A DNA stretch of 64,000 bases, from contig JAEYGZ010000031.1 of the NCBI GenBank assembly GCA_023409535.1, positions 60,410-124,409 of the forward strand. The letters are read 5' to 3'. A program made the translations under genes and the position numbers. Below, piece by piece: positions 43,709-51,637 of this stretch. The number at the start of each line of letters is the position of its first letter. Position 1 is the first letter of the stretch. Source of the stretch: Bacillota bacterium (GTDB taxonomy: Bacteria; Bacillota; Clostridia; Lachnospirales; Lachnospiraceae). Under the pieces are notes generated by a model. That model saw only the letters and a list, made by a program, of their open reading frames with translations. It had not been told where the DNA came from and did no database searches.

Positions 43709-43794
43709 GTTCTATTCTCCAATGAAATTTCGGAGGGTGTACGTACTGTTCTTTTCAACGCATTACAATGGTGGCTTTAGGATAGGAGGCTCTC

Positions 43795-44115
43795 ATGTAT
43801 CCGAAGCCGTCGTTTCATGTTTGGGAGGGGCCGTTATCTTACCGTGACGGTCGAATGCAGCAGAAGTTTTCACTTTACATAATTTCAAAAAATCACAGGA
43901 ATTTTTGGACGGATATTCCGCTCATTTTTTATTCGACACCTTTCGATGGGTTCCCCTCAAAGGTGTTTTTTATGCTCTTTTTTGACCGCCTTTTTGCCGG
44001 ACAAGCCCCTTACCCACTTCGGGTCAACTGGTCCGAAGTCCCATCCGGATTTCCCCTCCTGTTCCTTGGGGGAGGCCTGGTTATAGACAAATTTCTCCCT
44101 GCATCCAAGAGTTAA
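43795..44115 (+). CDS. Doubtful 106-aa frame in a mobile-element remnant
   Basis: The ATG at 43795 has a good AGGAGG site, but the frame (MYPKPSFHVWEGPLSYRDGRMQQKF…) has no recognised domain. Its last codons read out of phase through the relic of another gene (44079-44159). It may be a truncated element gene. The rest of 43581-44332 holds the hairpins, the repeat partner at 44014 and the DUF2089 promoter. Confidence 0.25.
   Translation: MYPKPSFHVWEGPLSYRDGRMQQKFSLYIISKNHRNFWTDIPLIFYSTPFDGFPSKVFFMLFFDRLFAGQAPYPLRVNWSEVPSGFPLLFLGGGLVIDKFLPASKS
44014..44038. repeat. Right partner of the 15-bp inverted repeat
   Basis: CCACTTCGGGTCAAC (44014-44028) is the exact reverse complement of 38425-38439. 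Locally ACTTCGG (44016-44022) also pairs with CCGAAGT (44032-44038). Both sites of the pair therefore form their own hairpin, at the two ends of the HTH-RR-HK-ABC module. Confidence 0.5.
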
Positions 44116-44159
44116 TCGATCATGTGGATTTGATAGGCATTACCGCGGAGCAGGTAGCA
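44079..44159 (+). pseudogene. Relic of a paralog of the anchored protein gene at 36113
   Basis: Over about 80 bases this matches 36350-36430 at roughly 87% identity (counted by eye). It encodes GYRQISPCIQELIDHVDLIGITAEQVA in the equivalent frame. There is no start, and the similarity ends abruptly. It is a fragment of a second gene copy, directly upstream of the DUF2089 operon. Confidence 0.7.
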
Positions 44160-44232
44160 AAGTTTAAAATCAATTATTCTTATATAAATATTAATATAAT
44201 TAATCTTAATATTAATATTATTGATTTTTATA

Positions 44233-44261
44233 TTGACATTATAAATCCATTGTAGTATATT
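44233..44261 (+). promoter_or_regulatory. Promoter of the DUF2089/YvlD operon
   Basis: TTGACA (44233-44238) and TATATT (44256-44261) are 17 bp apart, 72 bp before the first gene. Upstream, 44180-44225 is an AT-only tract containing two AATATTAATAT units, a possible operator or UP element. Confidence 0.75.
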
Positions 44262-44332
44262 AACATTAACAGATTACCATTCAGCATAAAAACAACGAAT
44301 CAATACAATCAGCAGTCTAAAGGAGGCAACCA

Positions 44333-44722
44333 ATGAAATACAAAGCACCCGGAAAGTGTCCCGTATGCGGGGAAAAGCTTTCCATCATTAAGCTCGGCTG
44401 TCCGAAATGCTCCTCTACCATCGAAGGCGACTTTCAGCCCTGCGAGTTCTGCCGTCTGCCCGAGGAGGATCTGGAATTCATCAAAGTATTTATCAGATGC
44501 CGCGGAAATATCAAGGATGTGGAGAAGGAGCTGGGCATCTCCTATCCTACGGTCCGCGGAAAGCTGGACGCAGCCATCCGCGGCCTCGGATATGAGGTGA
44601 TCAACAAAGATGCCGTGAAAGAAAATGACGATAAAGAAGCGGCCAAAAATGAAATTCTTGACCAGTTGTCCAAAGGAGAAATCTCACCGAAGGAAGCCAC
44701 TGAGAAAATAAAAAACCTGTGA
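44333..44722 (+). CDS. DUF2089 family zinc-ribbon/HTH protein
   Basis: A 129-aa protein. A two-pair zinc ribbon (CPVCGEKL…GCPKCSSTI, then CEFCRLP) is followed by a helix-turn-helix (FIRCRGNIKDVEKELGISYPTVRGKLDAAIRGLGYEV), exactly the DUF2089 pattern. A charged C-terminal SHOCT-like helix pair (LSKGEISPKEATEKIKNL) completes it. It is the first gene of an operon with a SHOCT-like protein and a YvlD-like membrane protein and is the likely regulator of it. The ribosome site is AAGGAGG. Confidence 0.9.
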   Translation: MKYKAPGKCPVCGEKLSIIKLGCPKCSSTIEGDFQPCEFCRLPEEDLEFIKVFIRCRGNIKDVEKELGISYPTVRGKLDAAIRGLGYEVINKDAVKENDDKEAAKNEILDQLSKGEISPKEATEKIKNL

Positions 44723-44797
44723 TTATATGGCTGTATGGCATAATCACTCTATCATAATTATCAAAATATAATGAAAAAGCATGTGGGAGGTAAAACG

Positions 44798-45247
44798 ATG
44801 AACGAACAACAAAGAATATTGGAAATGATTGAAAAGGGACAGATAACAGCCGCGGAAGGAATGGAACTGCTGGAGGCTCTCAGCCATGCAAAGGAAGCAG
44901 AGCCTGTAAAAGCAAGTGATTTGCAGACTGTTTCCACGATAAAGCGCAATTACAAGTATCTTCGCATTAAGGTTACTTCAGACAATAAGACGTTAAATGT
45001 TAATGTGAATGTACCGATCCGTCTTCTCACAACCATCGGCGAAATTGCCGATAAGATGACTGCCGTTATTCCGGCCGATGCACGCAGAGAAATGGAAGCA
45101 AAGGGAATTGATCTTACAAAAATTGATTTTGCAAAAATTATAGAAGAGGTTTTAAACGGTACCCTGGAAGAGCCGGATATCGTTGATGTGGAAACCTGGG
45201 ATGATACTCATAATGGTATGATCAAGGTGAAAATCTATGTGGACTAA
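44798..45247 (+). CDS. SHOCT-like domain protein (YvlB-related)
   Basis: A 149-aa protein whose N-terminus (NEQQRILEMIEKGQITAAEGMELLEAL) is the SHOCT-like helical motif also found in YvlB proteins. A soluble region follows (KYLRIKVTSDNKTLNVNVNVPIRLL…KIIEEVLNGTLEEPDIVDVETWDD). The start at 44798 follows GGGAGG. Together with the DUF2089 and YvlD-like genes it resembles the Bacillus yvlABCD envelope-stress operon. It overlaps the next gene by 11 bp. Confidence 0.75.
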   Translation: MNEQQRILEMIEKGQITAAEGMELLEALSHAKEAEPVKASDLQTVSTIKRNYKYLRIKVTSDNKTLNVNVNVPIRLLTTIGEIADKMTAVIPADARREMEAKGIDLTKIDFAKIIEEVLNGTLEEPDIVDVETWDDTHNGMIKVKIYVD

Positions 45248-45548
45248 ACGCTTTAGAGTATGTTGGCTGCACTTGCATACCGATCGCGGCAGAAGCTTTC
45301 ATATCACCCTGCCGATTTCCTTCTATGCTCTTACGGAACTGATTGATTGCGCCATAGACCTTTTGGATATTGTCTGTATCTTTGTTCCGAAGAGTTATGC
45401 TCCCAGTTCCTATTCCCTGTCTGTGCATGGATCCAGGGATCTGCTGCGGGGCGTGATTCGTTTGCTGGATACGCTCACCGGTACAGAGCCTTATGATCTT
45501 GTTAATGTGGAAGTCGAACATATCAAGATTTCAATTAAATTCAGATAA
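45237..45548 (+). CDS. Hypothetical 103-aa operon protein
   Basis: A short protein starting MWTKRFRVCWLHLHTDRGRSFHITLPISFYALTELIDCAIDLLDIVCIFVP. It begins 11 bp inside the preceding gene with AAGGTG as ribosome site, and ends 11 bp before the YvlD-like gene. The even distribution of hydrophobic and charged residues suggests a soluble or peripheral protein. No family recognised. Confidence 0.7.
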   Translation: MWTKRFRVCWLHLHTDRGRSFHITLPISFYALTELIDCAIDLLDIVCIFVPKSYAPSSYSLSVHGSRDLLRGVIRLLDTLTGTEPYDLVNVEVEHIKISIKFR

Positions 45549-45559
45549 AGGAGAAAATC

Positions 45560-45901
45560 ATGTCGAAGCTTATCTTAAAATATATGTCCATTGTAGCAAC
45601 CATCTATTTATTATCCCTGATCATTGATACCGTCATCGTTGGCAGTACACCTGCTCTCTTAGTGTCAGGTTTTGTACTTCTGATTGTAAATCTTTTGATC
45701 AAGCCGCTGCTGCTATTGGTGACACTGCCAATTAATCTGCTGACCTTTGGATTGTTTTCCTTTATCGTAAATGCCTGGACAATTATGCTGGCAGATCTCA
45801 TGGTCCCCGGAATATCCATGGGAGGCTTTCTCAACTCACTGCTTGCCGCACTGATCATCTCAATCTTTCAGCATCTGCTCCGTGATGCAAAACGTGACTA
45901 G
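45560..45901 (+). CDS. yvlD: Phage-holin-IV-type (YvlD-like) membrane protein
   Basis: A 113-aa four-span protein of the PF04020 / YvlD family, with KPLLLLVTLPINLLTFGLFSFIVNAWTIMLADLMVPG, the conserved core. Despite the 'holin' name, YvlD-type proteins are chromosomal membrane proteins linked to envelope stress. The ribosome site is AAGGAG. Bases 45723-45753 recur as an isolated fragment at 36645. Confidence 0.85.
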   Translation: MSKLILKYMSIVATIYLLSLIIDTVIVGSTPALLVSGFVLLIVNLLIKPLLLLVTLPINLLTFGLFSFIVNAWTIMLADLMVPGISMGGFLNSLLAALIISIFQHLLRDAKRD

Positions 45902-46051
45902 CATACAGCTATGAAGGAATGCCGCACGCCGTACAAATCATTTTGAACGATACCGGCCGGTTGGACAATTATTTATTTATGCTTGAATATCCTCCTGTCA
46001 TGCCATATACTATCACTTAATGAAGCATATCATTATGGTAATAATATAAGT

Positions 46052-46140
46052 TATCAGAAGTTGCCTTTCAAACTTCTGATAAAAGGTGCTGCTTTTGCAC
46101 CGTGCATCTCGATTATCGGAACTGTTTTGCTTCCGATAAT
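46052..46140 (+). other. Three-hairpin leader upstream of yqeY-like gene
   Basis: Three successive perfect stems lie in the 263-bp gap: TATCAGAAGTT/AACTTCTGATA (46052-46081, 11 bp), GGTGC/GCACC (46085-46101) and ATTATCGGAA/TTCCGATAAT (46112-46140, 10 bp). They end 12 bases before the AGGAGG of the next gene. Spacing and strength suggest a structured 5' leader; no known riboswitch consensus recognised. Confidence 0.5.
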
Positions 46141-46164
46141 ATCGGTATATAGGAGGTATATTTT

Positions 46165-46602
46165 ATGCAAATGGAACAGTTACAAAAGGATATGGTTGCA
46201 GCCATGAAGGCACACGATAAGGTTCGTAAGGAAGCCATCTCCTCCCTGATCTCAGCCGTGAAAAAAATTGCCATCGACGAGGGTTGCCGTGACAATATCC
46301 AGGAAGAATTAGTGGACCGCGCCATCTTAAAGGAAATGAAGCTTGTGAAGGAACAGCTGGATACCTGCCCTTCCGAAAGAATCGAATTAAAAGCAGGATA
46401 TCAGGCAACCTATGATGTCATCAGGGAATATGCTCCTGCCATGATGTCCGAGGAAGAAGTTCAGTCCTTTATCCAGGATAAATATGCAGAACTGCTTGCA
46501 ACAAAGAATAAAGGTATGATTATGAAAAGCGTCATGGCTGACTTAAAGGGCAAGGCTGACGGTAAGCTGATCAACCAGGTTGTAGCAAGGCTTTGTGAAT
46601 AA
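46165..46602 (+). CDS. GatB/YqeY domain-containing protein
   Basis: A 145-aa all-helical YqeY protein (MEQLQKDMVAAMKAHDKVRKEAISSLISAVKKIAIDEG…MTSEEEV-type PAMMSEEEVQSFI, then a C-terminal KGKADGKLINQVVARL). YqeY shares the tRNA-binding tail domain of GatB and is thought to bind tRNA; precise role unsettled. The start at 46165 has AGGAGG. It is followed directly by a terminator. Confidence 0.92.
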   Translation: MQMEQLQKDMVAAMKAHDKVRKEAISSLISAVKKIAIDEGCRDNIQEELVDRAILKEMKLVKEQLDTCPSERIELKAGYQATYDVIREYAPAMMSEEEVQSFIQDKYAELLATKNKGMIMKSVMADLKGKADGKLINQVVARLCE

Positions 46603-46620
46603 TACGGACAAAATAATAAG

Positions 46621-46666
46621 AACTCCGGTTATGACAGGAACCTGTCACTTCCGGAGTTTTTCCGTT
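46621..46666. terminator. Bidirectional terminator
   Basis: AACTCCGG (46621-46628) pairs with CCGGAGTT (46651-46658), with an inner GACAGG/CCTGTC stem and TTTTTCC after it. It serves the plus-strand yqeY-like gene and the convergent DUF3877-like gene. Confidence 0.88.
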
Positions 46667-46668
46667 TC

Positions 46669-47697
46669 TTACATTACTGTCGTCAGATATACAACGCCAA
46701 GAACAATGATTACTGCAACGCCGAGAACAGTCAGACCAAAATTCAGCAGCTTGCGAACAATCACTTTTTTCTCCGTTCGGTTATACAGGATATCACATTC
46801 AGCAGCTAAGTCATCGGAATCCTTATAACCGCTGAGCTTTCGAAAACCCTCTGCAGCTACTCTGTAATCCTCGGGGAATCTTGCTTCGTTTTTTCTGCGA
46901 AGCGCCGCCTTATAAGCCTTCTTCTTAATATCCCGTTTGGTTTGCTTTGCCAGCAGTCTGCATTCTTCTGCGCATTGAGCCGCAGTTTTATATCCGGCGA
47001 TGGAATCAAATTGCTTCGCAATCCGTCTGTACATCGCCAATTTTTCATCACAGATTGTCATACATTTCATCGCACCCATGAGCGTCAGCAGTCTCTGATA
47101 GGTCTGCTCCTTCGTTTCGTCCACCGGTTCTTCTTCAACATACTCTTCTTCCTGTGCAATCACCTGCTCCAGCTGCTCAAAGTCCTTTCTGGAGAATCTG
47201 TGGTAAACGGTATGACCCTGGTCAAATTTGATGCAGTACCGGTAGTCATCTATTTTACTATCACCGAAATAGATCACATAGTCAAATTCCTCAGACCTGC
47301 TTTCTTCACAGACAACCTGATCGGAATAGGTACGAAACAGCGAAAGGATATCCTCCAACGTGCAGTTATGCCCTCTGACCAGATCAATCAAGGCCACCAA
47401 AAAGGGATTATCCTCAAAATTCTGATGAACATATTCCGTTCCCTCCGGCGGGATTAAGATGCAATACCGATCCTCCGTATGGGAAATCTGAAGTCTTCCC
47501 AGCTTGTCCTTCACCAGATCGGCAAAGCCTGACAATGCCTCAGCCATCCCGTTCTCCTCCGTGATATCCTCTTCCAGAATATGAACCAGAGAACTCATGG
47601 GATAGTATAACCGGATGGTCTCCTTCTGATAACCAAGCTTAATCTGCTCCTCCTTGATGGTATCACAGATTACCTTTTCCAAAGCAATAAAATTCAT
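46669..47697 (-). CDS. Tail-anchored DUF3877-like protein
   Basis: A 342-aa protein. The N-terminal 170 residues (MNFIALEKVICDTIKEEQIKLGYQKETIRLYYPMSSLVHIL…) match the DUF3877 pattern as I remember it. A charged helical region with Lys/Arg-rich repeats follows (about 195-310), and the C-terminus is a single span (FGLTVLGVAVIIVLGVVYLTTVM) that makes it tail-anchored, facing the cytosol. Function unknown. The start at 47697 is chosen for GGAAGGAT. Confidence 0.75.
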   Translation of the reverse strand: MNFIALEKVICDTIKEEQIKLGYQKETIRLYYPMSSLVHILEEDITEENGMAEALSGFADLVKDKLGRLQISHTEDRYCILIPPEGTEYVHQNFEDNPFLVALIDLVRGHNCTLEDILSLFRTYSDQVVCEESRSEEFDYVIYFGDSKIDDYRYCIKFDQGHTVYHRFSRKDFEQLEQVIAQEEEYVEEEPVDETKEQTYQRLLTLMGAMKCMTICDEKLAMYRRIAKQFDSIAGYKTAAQCAEECRLLAKQTKRDIKKKAYKAALRRKNEARFPEDYRVAAEGFRKLSGYKDSDDLAAECDILYNRTEKKVIVRKLLNFGLTVLGVAVIIVLGVVYLTTVM

Positions 47698-47747
47698 AAA
47701 CAATATCCTTCCTCATAAAACAATAAATTATCTATTGACTTTTTCTC

Positions 47748-48443
47748 TCATTCTGCATAAAATGCAACACCGTCCGTCTCGTAACAATTAATCAGTGTAC
47801 CATTGCCAAGCTTCTCCGGTGATCCGGTAACTTTTCCTTCCATAACCTTACCGGCCCCGATGTAGAGCTGGTTGATGATCTCAGGATGGACCGCAAGATC
47901 AAAGTGGGAGGAATAAACGACATCAAATTCCTGTATTCTCTTCTGCAGCTTCACCATACTTGCACGAAATGCAGCAAAATTACGTCCTGCACCGAACATA
48001 TATATTCTTCCTGTCTGTATACTGTCACCGCCGATTAAAAAGCGCTTTTTCCTCTCCAGCAGTGCGATACTTCCCGGCGTATGACCCGGAAGCAGGATAA
48101 CCTCAAAGCAATAATTGCCCAGATCAATACAATCCCCTTCCCAGACAGGCTCCATAGGCAGCGCATTGACATTTTTTCCTTTATAGCAGTCAAACTCACC
48201 GGGATGCATCAGACGTTTTTCAAATTGTCCTGCTCCGCCGGTATGATCACCGTCGGCATGAGTAAAGATCGCAGTAACCGGAAGCTTGGTAATCCCCTCC
48301 ACATACCCCTTTAAATCTCCGCCGCCAATTCCCGCATCAACAAGCAGCGCTTCCTTCTCCCCGACAATCAAAAAGCTGCGGACAAAGCCCTGCTCGATAC
48401 TATAAAAATTTTCATCAATTGTTATGGTCGTGTAATGATCCAT
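47748..48443 (-). CDS. MBL-fold metallo-hydrolase
   Basis: A 231-aa metallo-beta-lactamase fold protein. The metal motif reads T-H62-A-D64-G-D66-H67 (HxDxDH; the second His is Asp), with further ligands in MHPGEFDCY, LPGHTPGSIAL and YSSHFD. The family includes hydrolases of thioesters, lactones and phosphodiesters. The start at 48443 follows AGGAGAAAT. It is 50 bp upstream of the DUF3877-like gene and downstream of the sugar epimerase; co-transcription is possible. Confidence 0.9.
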   Translation of the reverse strand: MDHYTTITIDENFYSIEQGFVRSFLIVGEKEALLVDAGIGGGDLKGYVEGITKLPVTAIFTHADGDHTGGAGQFEKRLMHPGEFDCYKGKNVNALPMEPVWEGDCIDLGNYCFEVILLPGHTPGSIALLERKKRFLIGGDSIQTGRIYMFGAGRNFAAFRASMVKLQKRIQEFDVVYSSHFDLAVHPEIINQLYIGAGKVMEGKVTGSPEKLGNGTLINCYETDGVAFYAE

Positions 48444-48497
48444 AATTTCTCCTACTCTGCTGCAGAGCACCAAGGATGCTCCTGCGTAAAGCTTCTT

Positions 48498-49337
48498 TCA
48501 AAGTTTATACTGGGCTTGCACGATTTTCAATATATTACGGATATAGTCCAGGCTGATCTGCAAATCAAAATAACTGTCTCTGTCATATGCCAGGTCATGA
48601 TCTGCAAGTAGCCACTCCGGTTTATTCGCAGCAATCTTATTCATGAGCGCCGGAATATTGGCGATACCATAACCGGTAGGTCTGAATTCAAAAAAGCTGT
48701 GTGCCGCATCACCCGGATTCGAACCAAGTTCATGGACATTACCGATCTTACTCACATCTTCCGCATAAAAGTCTTTCAGGTGAATGATGGGACAACGGCC
48801 AAGATATTTCTCCAGAAAATATTCCGGCTGTGCTCCGCCGATTGCCATCCAGCCAAGATCAGGCTCAAAAGCAAGACTTTGGGCCGGAGTTTGGTCCAGT
48901 ATCTCCTCAAGAACATATTTTTCCTTCTTCACCAGAAGCTCACGGTCATGATTATGATATAGCAGGGTAACTCCCTGCTCCCTGCACTGCTTTCCGATCT
49001 CTGTTACCAGCCTGATATAGGCTGCAAGTGCCGCCTCGTCAGAGAGCTGCTCCTTTGCCGGCCCGCTGATTGTGATGTATTTACAGCCCACGGTCTTATG
49101 TGCCTCAATTGTTCCCTGCACATCCTTTTGAAATTCATCATAATCCACATGGTTTCCGATTGCTGTCAGACCGATCTGATCAAGCTTCTTTCTGATCTCT
49201 TTGGGATCTCTCCCAAAAAAGCCAAGAAACTCCACACCTTCATACCCCAATTTTCTAAGCTGTTCCAGCACAGCAAACAAATCCTGCCGGCATTCGTTAC
49301 GCAGGATATATAAAGGTGCCGCAATTTTTATATTCAT
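48498..49337 (-). CDS. Sugar phosphate isomerase/epimerase (AP-endonuclease-2 TIM barrel)
   Basis: A 279-aa TIM-barrel protein with the xylose-isomerase-like/AP_endonuc_2 pattern: LGYEGVEFLGFFG, NHVDYDEF, HNHDRELL, FEPDLGWM, IHLKDFY and the metal-binding E/D/H set spread through these. Members epimerise or isomerise sugars, for example inosose or ketoses. The start at 49337 has GAGG. Together with the glycosidase downstream in position (upstream in transcription) it suggests sugar use. Confidence 0.88.
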   Translation of the reverse strand: MNIKIAAPLYILRNECRQDLFAVLEQLRKLGYEGVEFLGFFGRDPKEIRKKLDQIGLTAIGNHVDYDEFQKDVQGTIEAHKTVGCKYITISGPAKEQLSDEAALAAYIRLVTEIGKQCREQGVTLLYHNHDRELLVKKEKYVLEEILDQTPAQSLAFEPDLGWMAIGGAQPEYFLEKYLGRCPIIHLKDFYAEDVSKIGNVHELGSNPGDAAHSFFEFRPTGYGIANIPALMNKIAANKPEWLLADHDLAYDRDSYFDLQISLDYIRNILKIVQAQYKL

Positions 49338-49383
49338 AGATTGTCCTCAACTTTCGTTTCAGATTATGTATCAGCAGCCCAGG

Positions 49384-49472
49384 CCTCAAACGCAAGCCGC
49401 TTGAGGTCCTGCTGCACTTCTCTGAATACGAAGATATCTCCAGGCAAGCTTGGCAACTATATCTTCGTATTC
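49384..49472 (-). other. Two hairpins between glycosidase and epimerase genes
   Basis: CCTCAA/TTGAGG (49384-49406) and a 14-bp perfect stem GAATACGAAGATAT/ATATCTTCGTATTC (49424-49437 and 49459-49472). There is no U-run. They may attenuate or stabilise the message between the two genes. Confidence 0.55.
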
Positions 49473-49526
49473 GTTCTAATCCGCTTCTCGTGAACATTAT
49501 AACACAACAGGCTCGGCTTGGATACC

Positions 49527-51161
49527 CTAATCCAGATTCATTCCCATATTTGGGTTAATCCGGATGCGCACTGCCTGACCTCCATGAACGTAAAGCGAGA
49601 AGTTTGATTCATCACCGTTTCTGATGTAATCAACAACCCATTTATCGCCTTCAAAGTGCCCCTCTTCCACCGACAGAAAATTTAACTGTCCCGACTGTCT
49701 GGAGGAAATATGAATATATGGCTTCTCATCCATCGGATCAGGACGCCTGATAAAGTCAAGTGCGATTCCTGCTCCGGCGAGATAAAATTCATCTTCCCCG
49801 GTCTGCACCAATAAGCCCCTGCCCCGCTCCCTTAAATTCCACTTATTCTCCTCCGCCCTCATATTAATTCTGGAGCCAAGACCATAGCCATGCCCTCTTT
49901 TGTTGAGAAAATGTGCTTCAATATGATAGCGGGGCAGCTTTAAATATTGCTTCGCGGCGAACTCCTCCTGAACAATCGCATGAACCGCTCCTTTACCGCG
50001 GTATTTGATTAACAGAGGCGATAATGCGGCCATGGTTTTCATAGTGATTGCCATGGTTTTTGCATCCTCCAGTAAGGTACCGTCCTCGTGAAGCGCACTC
50101 TCAGCACCGAAGCAGCAGATACCGACAGCATCATAATCTGCTACTGCAATCAACGAATTGATCGCATTTGCTTCTCCTGCCAACGGGGATTCGGGAATGA
50201 AAAGTGCATTATCCGGGCGGTTGTAACGGCCGCAGATTCTTCTGTACTTTCGCTGAACCGGCTCATACATATCAGGACAGATCAGATCCAGAGACGGTGC
50301 TCCCAGCTTCCAGATATCAAGCATCCTGCCAACCGCTGCTCCGCTGTTATAGCATCTCCCTGCTTCTTCATAGCCCTGCTCTCCAAGCATAACATTGGTG
50401 ATCATGGGAAGATCATAAATTTGCTTTCCCGCCTGGGCAATTTCATTCATAAAGCAGGCATGATACCAGGAGGAGAATGCCTCGTGGGCATGCCGTCCAA
50501 AGCATCCGCGCCAGGTAGTATCATCCTTGTTTACTCCCTCAATATTCGAATTCTTAGTATTGTCCTCTTCTAGTCCGGTATCCTCCAGCCGTACGCTTCG
50601 CAGCGGCTCCGGCACCGGCTTCTCATAATCCGCCTGAGCCAGCCTGGAATAATCTCTGTCGGTATTGGCATATCCCATCTCATTTTCAATCTGAACAGCA
50701 GCTACGGTACGCTGCTTCGAATCATAATCCTTCAGAAAGGCCATGACTTGTTCAAATGCTTTCCTATCCCTGTCCAGGGTCTCCCTGCAATGGGGTGACA
50801 AGGATGCCGCCGGTGCAAGATCAGAGCCGATGGTGATCCGGTAAGTCTCGGGATGCAGCTTTACATAATCCGGCGCATAGTTGGGATGTCCGTTCTTACT
50901 GGTGGCGAACCACAGAATAATCAGCTTTAATCCCGCTTCTCTTGTCTCATCAATCAAATCCTTCAGTAAAGTCATATCATAAACACCCATCTCCGGTTCG
51001 ATTTGATTCCAGTAAATCGGTGCCTCCAGCAGATTTCCTCCATATAGCTTGATTGCCTGAATTGTCTTCCTGATCATATCAGTTCCCGTAGAGGAATTAT
51101 GGGCTTGAAGTCCAAGTAAGAATAAAGGCTTTCCATTTTCATCACGTATAAAATCGTTCAT
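49527..51161 (-). CDS. GH35-like / DUF5597-type beta-galactosidase-family glycoside hydrolase
   Basis: A 544-aa clan GH-A TIM barrel. The acid/base motif is VQIENEMGY (Glu161) and the likely nucleophile is in FIPESPL (about residue 330). Substrate-loop features include GGNLLEAPIYWNQIEPEMGVYD and GLKLIILWFATSKNGHPNYAP. The C-terminal beta domain (about 410-544) resembles DUF5597 of related enzymes. No signal peptide, so it acts on imported oligosaccharides, probably removing beta-galactosyl or related units. The start at 51161 follows AAGGAGG. Confidence 0.88.
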   Translation of the reverse strand: MNDFIRDENGKPLFLLGLQAHNSSTGTDMIRKTIQAIKLYGGNLLEAPIYWNQIEPEMGVYDMTLLKDLIDETREAGLKLIILWFATSKNGHPNYAPDYVKLHPETYRITIGSDLAPAASLSPHCRETLDRDRKAFEQVMAFLKDYDSKQRTVAAVQIENEMGYANTDRDYSRLAQADYEKPVPEPLRSVRLEDTGLEEDNTKNSNIEGVNKDDTTWRGCFGRHAHEAFSSWYHACFMNEIAQAGKQIYDLPMITNVMLGEQGYEEAGRCYNSGAAVGRMLDIWKLGAPSLDLICPDMYEPVQRKYRRICGRYNRPDNALFIPESPLAGEANAINSLIAVADYDAVGICCFGAESALHEDGTLLEDAKTMAITMKTMAALSPLLIKYRGKGAVHAIVQEEFAAKQYLKLPRYHIEAHFLNKRGHGYGLGSRINMRAEENKWNLRERGRGLLVQTGEDEFYLAGAGIALDFIRRPDPMDEKPYIHISSRQSGQLNFLSVEEGHFEGDKWVVDYIRNGDESNFSLYVHGGQAVRIRINPNMGMNLD

Positions 51162-51291
51162 CGGTTGTTACCTCCTTAAAATAGTTAAGAAAACAGCATA
51201 CTGTCAACTTTATTTTTAAACCGTTACTTAAAAAGGATTGTATCATAGGATTTTTCCATATTATACCCTAAAATCTTGATATCATTATCCG

Positions 51292-51329
51292 TAAAAAATA
51301 CGCTAATTACATTTCTGCAATCAGCGTAT
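51292..51329 (-). terminator. Terminator of the SASP gene
   Basis: On the minus strand ATACGCT (51323-51329) pairs with AGCGTAT (51298-51304), with additional inner pairs, followed by TTTTTTAC. It lies 20 bp after the SASP stop. Confidence 0.85.
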
Positions 51330-51348
51330 CCTCTCTTTCATTTCCTTC

Positions 51349-51528
51349 TTAATTCAAAAATTGTTTTGCATTCCGCTCTGATATTTCAAGGGCCTTCTTC
51401 ACGATATTGCCGCAGTCCTTGGAGGAAACTTCACCCCAGCCTTCCTTCTTAACAATATCTGCCACACCAAGCTCATTCGCCGCTTCTGCTTTGATTCTTT
51501 CAGAAAACATATTGTTACGCTTACCCAT
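51349..51528 (-). CDS. Small acid-soluble spore protein, alpha/beta type
   Basis: A 59-aa protein MGKRNNMFSERIKAEAANEL-GVADIVKKEGWGEVSS-KDCGNIVKKALEISERNAKQFLN. The pattern 'ER-K-E-A-ELG(V) … GWGE … DCGN-VKK…' fits SspF-like alpha/beta SASPs, which coat spore DNA and protect it from UV and heat. The ATG at 51528 has AAGGAG nine bases upstream. The gene is monocistronic with its own terminator, and probably SigG-dependent. Its presence shows that the organism forms spores. Confidence 0.85.
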   Translation of the reverse strand: MGKRNNMFSERIKAEAANELGVADIVKKEGWGEVSSKDCGNIVKKALEISERNAKQFLN

Positions 51529-51637
51529 GCTGTCACACTCCTTCTTACCTTTCTGCCAACAACAATATTATACTAATGATTATTGTATCCGAAATTATAA
51601 GAGTTATGACAGTAGTTTTAGTAACAATTTATGACAC

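Noticed and set aside
36001..44332. Complete integrative element or transposon
   Set aside because: No integrase, transposase, relaxase or att-type repeats were seen; only remnants and a short inverted repeat support mobility.
44333..44595. Alternative frame inside the DUF2089 gene
   Set aside because: Arg/Ser-rich out-of-phase frame with no ribosome site; the zinc ribbon and HTH lie in the annotated frame.
45560..45901. Prophage lysis gene (holin)
   Set aside because: The PF04020 fold is the chromosomal YvlD type; no endolysin or phage structural genes are nearby.
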